A DNA stretch of 64,000 nt, from positions 62,001-126,000 of the forward strand of contig NZ_JALLGK010000006.1 in NCBI RefSeq assembly GCF_023072595.1, written 5' to 3'. Below, one piece after another: positions 44,195 to 53,296 of the stretch. The translations under genes and the position numbers were made by a program. This stretch comes from Streptomyces sp. XM4193. GTDB lineage: Bacteria > Actinomycetota > Actinomycetes > Streptomycetales > Streptomycetaceae. The notes beneath the pieces were generated by a model. That model did not search any database and had not been told where the DNA came from. It saw only the letters and a program-made list of their open reading frames with translations. Each line of letters begins with the position of its first letter. The first letter of the stretch is position 1.

Positions 44195-44794
44195 ATGAGC
44201 CAGCCCTGGCAGCCGCAGCCCAACCAGTACGGACCGCCGCAGCCCCCGCCCGGCTACGGCTACCCGGGCCCGTATCCGCCGCCCCAGCAGCCGATGGGAC
44301 CGGGCTACGGCGGCTACCGCCACCCCGGCTTCCCGCCGCCGCCCCGGCGCGGAAACGGCGGCAAGGCGTTCCTCTTCTCCCTGCTCATCGCGGGTGCGCT
44401 GATGGGTGGCTACGCGCTCTTCCTCACCGTCAGCTACGAGGACCTCTCCCGCGACGGCCTGCAGATCAGCTACATCGCCCTGGCGCTGGCGCTCGCCGTG
44501 CTCATCGGTCTGACCAGCGGCAACACCGCGGGCCGCAGCACCGGTTCGCACATCGGCGGCGCGATCATCGCCACCGCCGCGACCTTCTTCGCGGTGACCA
44601 ACGGCTATGTCGCCGTCATCCTGGAGGCGGGCGGCACCGAGCTGCTGGAGGCGATGCTGGAGCACGACGCAGGGGCCCCGGCGGAGTTCTGGTGGGAGCG
44701 TCTGAGCGGCGGAGTCGCGCTGATCGGACTCGCCCTCGCGGGCGGCATCTGCTTCCTGACCGGCCACACGGTCGGCAAGAAGAAGCCCTACTGA
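44195..44794 (+). CDS. Proline-rich membrane protein of unknown function
   Basis: A 199-residue protein. The first 55 residues are Pro/Gly/Tyr/Gln-rich (QPQPNQYGPPQPPPGYGYPG and similar), as in many streptomycete membrane proteins, followed by four hydrophobic segments (about 58-78, 92-107, 114-138, 170-188). A small charged segment with a Trp-rich motif (EFWWERLSGG) precedes the last one. I do not recognise the family. ATG 44195 has GGGGG 4 bases upstream. Confidence 0.65.
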   Translation: MSQPWQPQPNQYGPPQPPPGYGYPGPYPPPQQPMGPGYGGYRHPGFPPPPRRGNGGKAFLFSLLIAGALMGGYALFLTVSYEDLSRDGLQISYIALALALAVLIGLTSGNTAGRSTGSHIGGAIIATAATFFAVTNGYVAVILEAGGTELLEAMLEHDAGAPAEFWWERLSGGVALIGLALAGGICFLTGHTVGKKKPY

Positions 44795-44906
44795 CCGCTT
44801 CGGCTCCGTCAACGCGCCTGCGGTGAACGCCCGTTCCGGCAACGACCTCGCCGTGTCTGCTGATCCGTCCGGAGCACCGCGCGGGAAGCTCTCCGCGTGG
44901 GGTGGT

Positions 44907-46127
44907 TCACAGGAAGCGGCGGATGGGACGTACGGCGGCTTCTCCCAGGCGATTCCGCACGGGCCTGCGCTTCCAGCGTCCGGGGGTGATGAGGTCGCCG
45001 CCCTGCCAGTCCTCGGCGTAGTGCTCGTCCAGCGTCGCGGTGAACGTCTCGTCCACCACCGCGAGCATGACCTCCTCGTCGTGTTCGAGTGAGCGGCGGT
45101 TGAAGTTGGTGGAACCCACCAGGGAGACGATGCCGTCGATGGTCAGGATCTTGGCGTGCAGCATGGTCGGCTGGTACTCGGCGATCCGGACTCCCGCGTC
45201 GAGCAGATCCTCGTAGGAGCGGCGGCCGCCCAGTTGCGAGACGCGTTTGTCCGTGTGCGGGCCGGGGATGAGGATCTCGACCTCGACCCCACGGCGAGCC
45301 GTGCGGCACAGCAGCTCGACGAAGAAGTCATCCGGGGTGAAGTACGCGGTCGTCACGCGCACCCGGTCCTGTGCCGACTCGAGGACGACCCGCATCAGGG
45401 TCTGCATGTCCTGCCAGCCGAAGCTGGCCGAGCCGCGGACGACCTGGACCACGGACCGACCGGTCGCGTCGTGCTCGATGAAGCGGTCGTTGGCGTCGAA
45501 GAGTTCCTGATGGCACTCCGCCCAGTTCTGGGCGAAGGCGGCCGTGATGCCGTCGACCGCGGGTCCGCGCACCTGGATGTGAGTGTCCCGCCACTCGCCC
45601 GGATGGCGTGCGTCCCCGCACCACTCCTCGGCGATGCCCACCCCTCCGGTGAAGGCCGTGTGCTCGTCGACCACGAGGGCCTTCCGGTGGCAGCGGTGGT
45701 TCTGCTTGAGCGGGGAGAGCCACATCGGCTTGCGGAACCACGCCACCTGCACGCCCGCCGAGGCCATCTCGTCGAGCAGGTTCTGCTGGATCGGGCTGCT
45801 GCCGAACCCGTCCAACAGCAGTCGCACGCGTACGCCCTGCCGGGCGCGGTCGGCGAGCGCGGTGGCGAATTCCCGGGCGATCTCACCGCGCCAGTAGACG
45901 AACGTCATCATGTCGATCGTGTACCGCGCCGACCGGATCGCTCCGAGCATCGCGGGGAAGATCTCGTCCCCGTTGCGCAGTACGCGCAGGTCGTTGCCTT
46001 CTGTCGCGGCGATGCCGATCAGCCGTTCCAGACGTCTGCGTATCTCCTGCTTCCGCTTCCCGACGTCCACGGCCGGGGGACCCGGTTCGGCGTCATCGGG
46101 AGGGGAGGGCTGCTGCACAACAGTCAT
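44907..46127 (-). CDS. Phospholipase D-like / cardiolipin synthase family protein
   Basis: A 406-residue enzyme with two HKD motifs: HRCHRKALVVD (H147, K149, D154) with TGG after it, and MLHAKILTIDGIVSLVGS (H324, K326, D331). That is the pattern of bacterial cardiolipin synthases and PLD-type phosphatidyltransferases. No transmembrane helix is evident at the N-terminus, unlike ClsA. It starts at ATG 46127, 121 bp past the end of the ferredoxin gene on the same strand, and may share the P450 operon transcript. Confidence 0.85.
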   Translation of the reverse strand: MTVVQQPSPPDDAEPGPPAVDVGKRKQEIRRRLERLIGIAATEGNDLRVLRNGDEIFPAMLGAIRSARYTIDMMTFVYWRGEIAREFATALADRARQGVRVRLLLDGFGSSPIQQNLLDEMASAGVQVAWFRKPMWLSPLKQNHRCHRKALVVDEHTAFTGGVGIAEEWCGDARHPGEWRDTHIQVRGPAVDGITAAFAQNWAECHQELFDANDRFIEHDATGRSVVQVVRGSASFGWQDMQTLMRVVLESAQDRVRVTTAYFTPDDFFVELLCRTARRGVEVEILIPGPHTDKRVSQLGGRRSYEDLLDAGVRIAEYQPTMLHAKILTIDGIVSLVGSTNFNRRSLEHDEEVMLAVVDETFTATLDEHYAEDWQGGDLITPGRWKRRPVRNRLGEAAVRPIRRFL

Positions 46128-46248
46128 GAGGGGACCATACGGCCACCTCCGGCAGAACGGAGCACCGCTGCCGCCTCGCAGGGGGCATCACCGGAAGCCG
46201 GGCGCCCGCGGACGCCCGGCTCTCCTTCCCTTCGGCGCCAGGCCCTCG

Positions 46249-46452
46249 CTACCGCGCGTCCTCCGCCACGGAGATCGTGGAGGTGGGGCAGACCGCTGCC
46301 GCCTCGCGCACGGACTGGTGCCGATCGGCCGGCGGGCTCTCGTCGAGCACGAGGACGATGCCGTCCTCCTCGCGCTGGTCGAAGACCTCTGGCGCCACCA
46401 GGACGCAGCTCCCTGCGCCGCAGCACCTGTCGTCGTCAACAGTGACCTTCAT
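46249..46452 (-). CDS. Small [3Fe-4S] ferredoxin
   Basis: A 67-residue ferredoxin. Cluster cysteines are C10, C16 and C55 (C-x5-C in RCCGAGSC, and CP in AAAVCPTST), the spacing usual for single [3Fe-4S] ferredoxins of actinobacterial P450 systems. An additional C11 is adjacent to C10. It most likely donates electrons to the P450 encoded upstream on the same strand. ATG 46452 has AAGGGA 9 bases upstream. Confidence 0.88.
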   Translation of the reverse strand: MKVTVDDDRCCGAGSCVLVAPEVFDQREEDGIVLVLDESPPADRHQSVREAAAVCPTSTISVAEDAR

Positions 46453-46609
46453 GGTGTCGATTCCCTTCGTGTTCCTGCGGGTTGTGGACGACGGCCTTCT
46501 CGCGTCCCGTCCGGGCCCGGTGCCGGCGAGGGACCGGGTGAGGCTCGGGGCGAGGGCTCGACGGACGGTCCGTCGGCCGGCGTCCGTGGTGACGGCACGG
46601 GGCCGAACG

Positions 46610-47254
46610 TCACTTGCGCCAGAAGAGGTGGTGCGCCACTCCGCTCGGGCTGGGCACGACCTCCAGGTGGAAGCGGTCGAGAAGCTGCTCCGGCGAATCC
46701 CACAGGCGCAGCCCCGACCCCAGCTCCAGCGGGGCGACCGCCACATGCAGGGTGTCGACGAGGTCGGCGTCCAGGAACTCCCGCACGGTCGCGATTCCGC
46801 CGCCGAGCCGTACGTCCCGGCCCTCGGCAGCCTCCCGCGCCCGCTCCAGCACCGCCGCCGGTTCACCTCCGACGAAGTGGAACGTGGTGTCGCCGAGCGC
46901 GAACGAGGGCCGCGGATGGTGGGTCATGACGAACACCGGTGTGTGGAAGGGAGGTTCGTCGCCCCACCAGCCGCGCCACTGGTGGTCCTGCCACGGCCCT
47001 CGCTGTGGGCCGAACTTGTTGCGTCCCATGATCTCGGCGCCGATGCCGCAGGCGAAGTCGCGCGTGAAGCAGTCGTCCAGCCCCCTGCTCCCGCCGGGCT
47101 CGGTGCGCCCCGGCCAGCTCGCCGTGGCGCTCGCCCAGGTGAAGAGCTGCGCCGGATCGACATGCCCGAACGGCCGGTCCGGGCCCTGATCCGCACCGGC
47201 GCCGATCCCGTCGCGGGAGACGGTGAAGTTCTGGACCCGCAGGAGCTGTGGCAC
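46610..47254 (-). CDS. Dihydrofolate reductase family (RibD C-terminal-like) protein
   Basis: A 214-residue protein of the RibD-C/DHFR-like superfamily: QNFTVSRDGIGAG at the start, EIMGRNKFGP, then LGGGIATVREFLDADLVDTLHVAVAPLELGSG, which includes the NADPH-binding glycine-rich loop. The usual role is NADPH-dependent reduction of a small substrate. GTG 47254 has GGAGGA 4-5 bases upstream. It lies between the P450 and ferredoxin genes, suggesting that it acts on the same substrate or product. Confidence 0.82.
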   Translation of the reverse strand: MPQLLRVQNFTVSRDGIGAGADQGPDRPFGHVDPAQLFTWASATASWPGRTEPGGSRGLDDCFTRDFACGIGAEIMGRNKFGPQRGPWQDHQWRGWWGDEPPFHTPVFVMTHHPRPSFALGDTTFHFVGGEPAAVLERAREAAEGRDVRLGGGIATVREFLDADLVDTLHVAVAPLELGSGLRLWDSPEQLLDRFHLEVVPSPSGVAHHLFWRK

Positions 47255-47391
47255 GTTTTCCTCCAGTGCTGTCGGACGACGGTGTGCAGACTCCCCGTGC
47301 CTCGGCAACTCATCGCCGCAGCCGCGCCGGCGTGTGCGAACCCGCGCGACCGCGGTCGTGGGCTCGACGCGGAGAACGCGGGGGACGTCCG

Positions 47392-48609
47392 CTACCAGCG
47401 CACGGGCAGCGCGCTCAGACCGCCGACGCTCAGACCTTCGAGCTTCTCCAACTCCCCCACCGGCACAGCCAGTTCGAGCGTGGGAACGCGCTGGAGCAGC
47501 GTCTCCAGACTGACCTGCAGCTCGGTGCGGGCGAGCGACTGACCCAGGCAGGAGTGGGGCCCGGCACCGAAGGCCAGATGCGGGTTGGGACTGCGCGCCA
47601 GATCCATCAGCTCGGGCTCGTCGAAGGCGGTGGCGTCCCGGTTGGCGGAGGACATGTCGCAGAAGACGGTCGTTCCGGCCGGCAGCGTCCGGCCGTCGAT
47701 CTCGACATCCTGGTCGAGATAGCGACGGGCCCCGAAGGCCCCGAGGTTGGCGTCGAACCGAAGCGCCTCGTCCGCCGTGGTCCGCACCAGCGAGGGCTCC
47801 GCGAGCAGCCGCTCCCAACGGCTGCGGTCGCTCAGCAGCATGGCCATCATCTTGGCGATCATGTTCGCGGTGGTCTCGTGGCCCGCGACCAGCAGCGCCA
47901 TACCGGTGAACACCAGCTGCTCGTCGCTCATCCCCTCCCCCTCGGCCGCGCTCTCGGCGATCAGGGTGCTGAGCAGGTCCTCGCCGGGCCGACGGCGCTT
48001 CTCGGAGACCAACCCGGCCATGTACGCCGTGAACTCCTCGTGCGCGGCGGCGGTCTGCTCCCTGGTGTAGCGCGAGACGTTGAGGAACGAGTCCGACCAG
48101 TGGGAGAAGCGGTCGCGGTCCTCGGCGGGAGCGCCGAGCAGATCGCAGATGACGTACACCGGCAGCGGAAACCCGAAGGCGGCCTTGAGGTCGGCCGAAC
48201 TTCCCCGCGCGAGCATCCGGTCGACCAGGAGATGGGCGGTGCCGGCCATCCCGGGCCGCAGGAGGTTGACGCGCTTGGCCGTGAAGTACCGGCTCAGCAG
48301 CCGCCGCCAGCGCTGGTGCCCCTCCCCCTTGGCGGGGATCACCGTGGGCGCCCCGTCGGCCGCGATCCCTCCACCGCCGGGCGGTGCGACGCGTGCGGCG
48401 TCGTCCTCGGCGGTGGGCCTGGCGAACCGCTTGTCGGCGAGCAGCGCACGCACATCGGCGTACCGGGTCAGATACGCGGCGGTGTCGCCGCTGGGCAGTA
48501 CGGCGGTGGCCACCGGGCACTGCTCTCTCAACAGGGCCTGCTCCCGCGGCGGATCGAGCGGCCCGTCGCTGACCAGCGGCAGGCGAACGGTGTGCTCCTG
48601 GGACGACAT
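47392..48609 (-). CDS. Cytochrome P450
   Basis: A 405-residue actinobacterial class I P450. The heme-binding loop is FGAGPHSCLGQSLAR (Cys 354), the I-helix motif is VAGHETTANMI, and the K-helix ExxR is EALR. It hydroxylates or otherwise oxidises a small molecule using electrons from the ferredoxin downstream. ATG 48609 has GGAGG 6 bases upstream. The long AT-rich palindrome at 48769-48798 and the divergent TetR gene suggest that the cassette is inducible. Confidence 0.93.
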   Translation of the reverse strand: MSSQEHTVRLPLVSDGPLDPPREQALLREQCPVATAVLPSGDTAAYLTRYADVRALLADKRFARPTAEDDAARVAPPGGGGIAADGAPTVIPAKGEGHQRWRRLLSRYFTAKRVNLLRPGMAGTAHLLVDRMLARGSSADLKAAFGFPLPVYVICDLLGAPAEDRDRFSHWSDSFLNVSRYTREQTAAAHEEFTAYMAGLVSEKRRRPGEDLLSTLIAESAAEGEGMSDEQLVFTGMALLVAGHETTANMIAKMMAMLLSDRSRWERLLAEPSLVRTTADEALRFDANLGAFGARRYLDQDVEIDGRTLPAGTTVFCDMSSANRDATAFDEPELMDLARSPNPHLAFGAGPHSCLGQSLARTELQVSLETLLQRVPTLELAVPVGELEKLEGLSVGGLSALPVRW

Positions 48610-48768
48610 GCGAATCCTCCGGGTGGGGGTGGACGGGAAGCAGGACAGGAGAAGCGGCGGTACTCACCGCGCGCCGCGCTGCGGCCCTGACGCGTGGCTG
48701 GTGGCTGGTGGCGAGGGAACGACATTGACCGGGCCGCAGGGCAGGCGCGGAAGCCGGAAGCCGAATCC

Positions 48769-48798
48769 CCTTTTAAATCAATGCATTTATTTAAAAGG
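48769..48798. promoter_or_regulatory. AT-rich palindromic operator upstream of the P450 cassette
   Basis: CCTTTTAAAT and ATTTAAAAGG form a perfect 10-bp inverted repeat with a 10-nt centre that itself overlaps the palindrome AATGCATT. In a GC-rich setting this AT-rich block stands out. It lies 160 bp before the P450 start and 400 bp before the TetR gene, a likely regulator site. The rest of the 48610-49198 gap shows no gene. Confidence 0.65.
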
Positions 48799-49198
48799 CT
48801 AGCGCGGAGCACCCTGCCGTCAAGAAGCCACATCGATTTCCGGCCCCACCCCGGCCCACCCCGAGGAGTCACCGTCCCGACGCCCAACGCCCTCTGCACA
48901 GGCACACGCACCGTTCAACCGCCGCGCACCACCACGCCGTTCGGGCTGCCGCCAACGGCTTGATCGCATCGCTGCACACCGCCCCAACGAACACCGCCTG
49001 CGCCGATGCTGCCGCCAGGAACCCGCGGTCTCCGCCGACTCAACTCCTTCCGCCACCAACCCGTTGGCACCCACCCTGCGTTGCGTAAAATCAGCCCGGC
49101 CCGCTGCCGCGACACCGCCGAGCAACCACGCACCCCGGCGAAATCCCCGGACACCTCGGCCGACGCCGCCCGCACCCCCGACAACGGAGAGCCGCACC

Positions 49199-49840
49199 AT
49201 GACACGGAACGAGCAGGTCGCCGCAACACGCGAAGCCCTGCTGCGGGCCGCGGAACGTCTCTTCGCCGAACGCGGAGTGCACGCGGTGGCCAACCGTCAG
49301 ATCAGCGAAGCCGCCGGCCAGGGCAACAACGCCGCCGTCAGCTACCACTTCGGCACCAAGGCCGACCTGGTGCGCGCCATCACCCACCGCCACGCCGAGA
49401 GCATCGAGCGCAACCGGCAGCGAATGCTCGACACCGAAGGCGAGTTCACCGACCTCAGAGGCTGGGTCGCCTTCGCTGTACGTCCGGTGACCGAGCACCT
49501 CGACTCCCTCGGCACCCCCAGCTGGTACGGCCGCTTCATCGCCCAGACAACCGGCGACCCCGCCCTGCGCGCCCTCACCAGCGAGGCATCCTCGGCCGCC
49601 TCGCCCTTGATGGGCCGTCTCACCGAGGGCCTGAGCCGCTGCCTGCCCGAGCTTCCCGCCGAGGTCCAGGCCGAACGGGCCGCGATGACCCGCCACTTGA
49701 TCACCTGCATGGTGGCCGAGCGCGAACGCGCACTGGCCGACGGCGAACCGACCGCCCGCACAAGCTGGCGCACCGCCGCCGACGGCCTGATCGACGCCAT
49801 CACCGCCCTCTGGCAGGCCCCCACCACCACCGACAACTGA
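49199..49840 (+). CDS. TetR family transcriptional regulator (putative P450 cassette repressor)
   Basis: A 213-residue regulator. The HTH is NRQISEAAGQGNNAAVSYHF at about 31-50, the pattern of the TetR_N domain; the C-terminal helical domain begins HAESIERNRQRML. ATG 49199 has GGAGAG 7 bases upstream; the frame is open upstream to 49064 but has no other supported start. It is divergent from the P450 gene and is the natural candidate to bind the palindrome at 48769-48798. Confidence 0.85.
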   Translation: MTRNEQVAATREALLRAAERLFAERGVHAVANRQISEAAGQGNNAAVSYHFGTKADLVRAITHRHAESIERNRQRMLDTEGEFTDLRGWVAFAVRPVTEHLDSLGTPSWYGRFIAQTTGDPALRALTSEASSAASPLMGRLTEGLSRCLPELPAEVQAERAAMTRHLITCMVAERERALADGEPTARTSWRTAADGLIDAITALWQAPTTTDN

Positions 49841-50235
49841 CCCGCCCACCGGCCCACACTCACCCGGCGCTCCCCGGGACACAGACGCAGATCAAGAAGT
49901 GGTGGCGGAGAAGCGGATCGAGGAGCGGTGCCGACTGCGCGTGGCCTTCGAGCACAACGAGACCACCTGCGGTGACCGTGCGCGAACGCGATCAACTATT
50001 GCAATCAGGGCCTCACCAACGCGTTCGCATCTTTTCGCTGACACGACATCACCTGCCTGCCCGGCAGAGAAACGCTCAAGGCACCCCGTCCGAGCAAGCC
50101 CAGAAGGCTCCGATGAAATCGTCGTTCGTTCCGACCAAGAGCGGTGAGGAAAGACAGCGGATCCCTGGGCGGCTCCGGAGCAGATGCGAATCGGCCTGCG
50201 AATTCACCCACTTCGAGACCGGCGGGTCGTCCAAG
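49841..50235. other. Gap between TetR gene and CRISPR leader 1
   Basis: No gene is supported here. Short open frames exist on both strands but lack ribosome sites and family features. Composition is somewhat less GC-rich around 49985-50060 than in the chromosome to the left, and this is where the CRISPR locus begins. Confidence 0.5.
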
Positions 50236-50371
50236 TCAGTAAGCTGGCCCACACTCGTACGCGTACTTTTCAAGCCTGTGACCAGCAGAGATGCATCACC
50301 GCCGGATCGCTGCAAACAACGTCGCCACAAGCCCCGACTACACCCCTCCCAACCAGCTGTTTTACCCTCGG
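50236..50371 (+). promoter_or_regulatory. CRISPR array 1 leader
   Basis: Two short blocks here recur before array 2. Block A (TCAGTAAGCTGGCC, 50236-50249) resembles TCAGTACGCTGTCC at 61829. Block B (24 nt, 50291-50314, containing ACCGCCGGA and GCTGCA) ends 57 nt before the first repeat, against 56 nt in array 2. They probably hold the array promoter and integration signals. Confidence 0.65.
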
Positions 50372-51316
50372 GTCGTCATCAGCCCTGGAGGGCTCGCAAC
50401 GGCGCCGACGGGTCCACGTAGTGGGCGCTGAGCGGCGTCGTCATCAGCCCTGGAGGGCTCGCAACAGTGACCCCGTGGAGGCGGCAGACTCGCGGGACCG
50501 GGTCGTCATCAGCCCTGGAGGGCTCGCAACGCGCAGGTTCAGTGGACCGACCACGAGTCGCGATCCCGTCGTCATCAGCCCTGGAGGGCTCGCAACCGTG
50601 ACTGCCGGCGCCGGCCCCGGATGATCAGCAGCATGTCGTCATCAGCCCTGGAGGGCTCGCAACTCCCGGCCAGCGGGCACGTCGGTACCGATGGCAGGTC
50701 GTCATCAGCCCTGGAGGGCTCGCAACAGGAGGCCCTGGCCGACCTCCCGGCTGCGCAGGCCCCGGTCGTCATCAGCCCTGGAGGGCTCGCAACTACGTCA
50801 GGCCCTCGAATTTCAACACCCTGAGTGCTGTCGTCATCAGTCCTGGAGGGCTCGCAACATCAGCGACTTCAGCGTGGCGGAGAGGCCGGCGTACTCGGGT
50901 CGTCATCAGCCCTGGAGGGCTCGCAACGAGTAGATGTCATTCACTGGTCGCCCCCAGGGTGTAGGTCGTCATCAGCCCTGGAGGGCTCGCAACCGGGTAT
51001 CTGCCGGTGCGGCGTCCTCGGGCTGTTCGGCGTCGTCATCAGCCCTGGAGGGCTCGCAACATATCCAGCTCGGAGACGTGCGTGACGTAGGTCAGGGGTC
51101 GTCATCAGCCCTGGAGGGCTCGCAACTACCGTTCGATCTCCTCAACCGCCTGACGCAGCGCGGTCGTCATCAGCCCTGGAGGGCTCGCAACTCCCAGCAC
51201 TCGGCGTCGTGCCACGTGGGGAGCCGCCGTCGTCATCAGCCCTGGAGGGCTCGCAGCTCAGCCGCGGCTGGCCTCCCGCTCCTCGCGGTCCGCGGTCGCC
51301 ATCAGCTCTGGATGGT
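50372..51316 (+). CRISPR. CRISPR array 1 (15 repeats, 14 spacers)
   Basis: The 29-nt repeat begins GTCGTCATC and ends GGCTCGCAAC, with an AGCCC/GGGCT stem and TGGA loop in the middle. Copies start at 50372, 50437, 50502, 50568, 50635, 50698, 50765, 50830, 50899, 50965, 51032, 51098, 51163, 51229 and 51295. Spacers are 34-40 nt. Copy 8 has one C-to-T change, copy 14 ends GCAGC and copy 15 is badly degenerate. Decay at the right end places the leader on the left, so transcription is rightward towards cas10. The 8-nt handle would be CTCGCAAC. Confidence 0.97.
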
Positions 51317-51568
51317 TACTTGGGCCGCCGCCGTCGAAGACGGTCCTGCACGACGGACGCTCAATCCGCCTGCGTTGCGAGGCCGTTGGCGTCGCTGCAC
51401 ACTGCCTGCGATCGGCTGCCGTCCGGCGGTTTCGTGATTTGCCCGCAACGTAAGTCGAGCGGCTCGTATGCTGCCTGACTGGGGGTCAGGTGGCCGCCTC
51501 GGGTCACTGGACGTTGGTGGCCGGGGTGCGGGGACCGAGGCGGGAGACAGAGCTGGTTGGGGGGGGCC
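51317..51568 (+). promoter_or_regulatory. Region before cas10 with possible promoter
   Basis: These 252 bp separate the end of array 1 from cas10. A TATGCT -10-like hexamer (51467-51472) is followed by the inverted repeat CCTGAC, TGGGG, GTCAGG (51474-51490), which would sit on the transcription start; no good -35 is visible. An operon promoter with an operator is plausible. Confidence 0.3.
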
Positions 51569-53296
51569 GTGCAGGTCTGCTTGGTGTCGTTCGAGGCGTG
51601 GAACATCACGCGGTTCATGTTCGTGACGGGCAAGCGGCGGGAGATCGCCGGCGCGTCGGAGCTGATCACGTATCTGGACCGTCGATGGGTGCGAGAAGGG
51701 CTGCGGGAGGTTTTCGGCGCGGAGTTCGGCGACGGGTGGCGGATCGAGGAACAGCCAGTCGAGCTGCTGGAGACCGGAGCGGGTACGGCGAACGTGCTGG
51801 TACGTGACGCGGAGGCGGCTCGTCGGCTGGTGACGGCGGTGACCGGGCGCGCCTTGCGGGAGGCTCCGGGGTTGGAGGTGTGCGGTGTCGTCAGCGCGGG
51901 GTTCGGCTGGGAGCGTCCAGGGGCACTGCACGAGGCGATGGCCGGATCCGGGCGTGAACTGGCGTCGGTCCGCACGGCGTTGCCCGGCCCGGACGCGCGG
52001 TTCCAACGGCTGCCTCCGGTGGACTACTGCCGGGCGACCGGGCTGCCTGCCGCACGGTTGCTGCGTCTGCCGGACGGTTCGGTGGAGGCGCGTTCGGCCG
52101 AGGGGGTGGCGAAGTGGTGGGCCTACGGCAGGCAGGGCGAGGAACTGGGGCTGCAGCGGCTGGCGGAGCTGGCCGGGACGAGCCCGGGGCCGCTCAGGGA
52201 CGTGGTGGAGCACCTGAACGACCGGGCGGAGTGGGTCGGCACGGTGTACGCCGACGGCAACGGGCTGGGGCAGATCTTCGGCGCGTTCGACCGGTGCGTG
52301 CCGGGTGCGTCGAACCGGGGGTACGCGGACACCTTCCGAGCGTTCTCCCAGGGCCTGCAGGCATGTACCCGCGAGGCGTTCGCGAGCGCGGTGTCCGAAC
52401 TGGAGGCGCGTGGCGCGGCGTTGAAATGCGGAAGCGTGCCGGTGCTGCCGCTGATCCTCGGTGGGGACGACATGGTGGCGCTGTGCGACGGCGCCTGGTC
52501 GCTCTCGTTCACGGAGGCGTATCTGCGTGCCTTCGAGCGACTCACCGGTGAGCGCGAGGCAGTGGCGGGCCCATTGCGCCGGTTCGCCGAGGCGGACAAG
52601 GCGCAGTTCGACAGCGCCGAGCCGGAGAGCTCGCCGTCCGAAGGCCCTGCCAACGGGGTACGGCTGTCGGCGTGCGCAGGGGTGGCGGTGGTGAAGCGAC
52701 ACTTTCCGTTCGTGGGCGCACAGGAGTTGGCGTATGCGCTTCTGCGGGAGGCGAAGCAGGTCAAGGAGCATGTACCGGGGCCGTGTTCGGCGGTCTCCTT
52801 CCATGTGCTCTACGACAGCACCCGGCCCGATCTGGCCCGGCTGCGCGCGGAGACAGCGTTCGTCGCCGATCCCCGAGGTGACCGGGACGGCCCGGGGACT
52901 CGGCTGGTGGCACAGCCGTATGTGGTCGGTGACCGGGTACCGGCGGTTCCGTGGGTGCGCGGCCGCCGGTGGGGGGATCTGGTGGGCCGGGTGACGGCGC
53001 TGACCGCGCGGGGCGAGGACGCGGAGCGGCTGCTGCCGACGTCGCAGATGCACGGCCTGCGCGAGTCGCTGTTCGCCGGGCCGCAGGTGGCGGACGCGCT
53101 GTTCGCCGGTCTGCGCGTGCGGTACGACGGGCGCGGGCTGGACCGCATCGGCGGAGACGGGGACAGCCTGTTCTGGCAGGAGGAACCGGAAGGCGGGCGC
53201 TGGATCTGCGGACTCCTGGACGCGATGAACGCCGTGGGCTTCGTGCCGGAGACGGGCGACGCCACACCGGCCCCGGGCACGGGGAGCCGAGCATGA
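51569..53296 (+). CDS. cas10: Cas10 family protein, palm domains only
   Basis: A 575-residue Cas10-like large subunit. The first palm-type motif is YADGNGLG (Asp 229) and the second palm holds the intact cyclase motif LILGGDDMVAL (GGDD at 298-301), followed by a helical region with YALLREAKQVKEH. No N-terminal HD nuclease motif is recognisable, and the protein is shorter than Csm1 or Cmr2 (about 750-1000 residues). It should make cyclic oligoadenylate or a similar messenger but is unlikely to cut DNA. The start is GTG 51569, with TTG 51557 or GTG 51584 as alternatives. The stop overlaps the next start (ATGA). Confidence 0.85.
   Translation: MQVCLVSFEAWNITRFMFVTGKRREIAGASELITYLDRRWVREGLREVFGAEFGDGWRIEEQPVELLETGAGTANVLVRDAEAARRLVTAVTGRALREAPGLEVCGVVSAGFGWERPGALHEAMAGSGRELASVRTALPGPDARFQRLPPVDYCRATGLPAARLLRLPDGSVEARSAEGVAKWWAYGRQGEELGLQRLAELAGTSPGPLRDVVEHLNDRAEWVGTVYADGNGLGQIFGAFDRCVPGASNRGYADTFRAFSQGLQACTREAFASAVSELEARGAALKCGSVPVLPLILGGDDMVALCDGAWSLSFTEAYLRAFERLTGEREAVAGPLRRFAEADKAQFDSAEPESSPSEGPANGVRLSACAGVAVVKRHFPFVGAQELAYALLREAKQVKEHVPGPCSAVSFHVLYDSTRPDLARLRAETAFVADPRGDRDGPGTRLVAQPYVVGDRVPAVPWVRGRRWGDLVGRVTALTARGEDAERLLPTSQMHGLRESLFAGPQVADALFAGLRVRYDGRGLDRIGGDGDSLFWQEEPEGGRWICGLLDAMNAVGFVPETGDATPAPGTGSRA

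Noticed and set aside
49899..50147. Small open frame upstream of array 1
   Set aside because: No ribosome site, weak third-position GC bias and no recognisable family; more likely leader-side noncoding DNA.
50372..51316. Open frames read through the CRISPR arrays on both strands
   Set aside because: They repeat the translation of the 29-nt repeat (for example SSALEGSQ) and reflect only the array periodicity.
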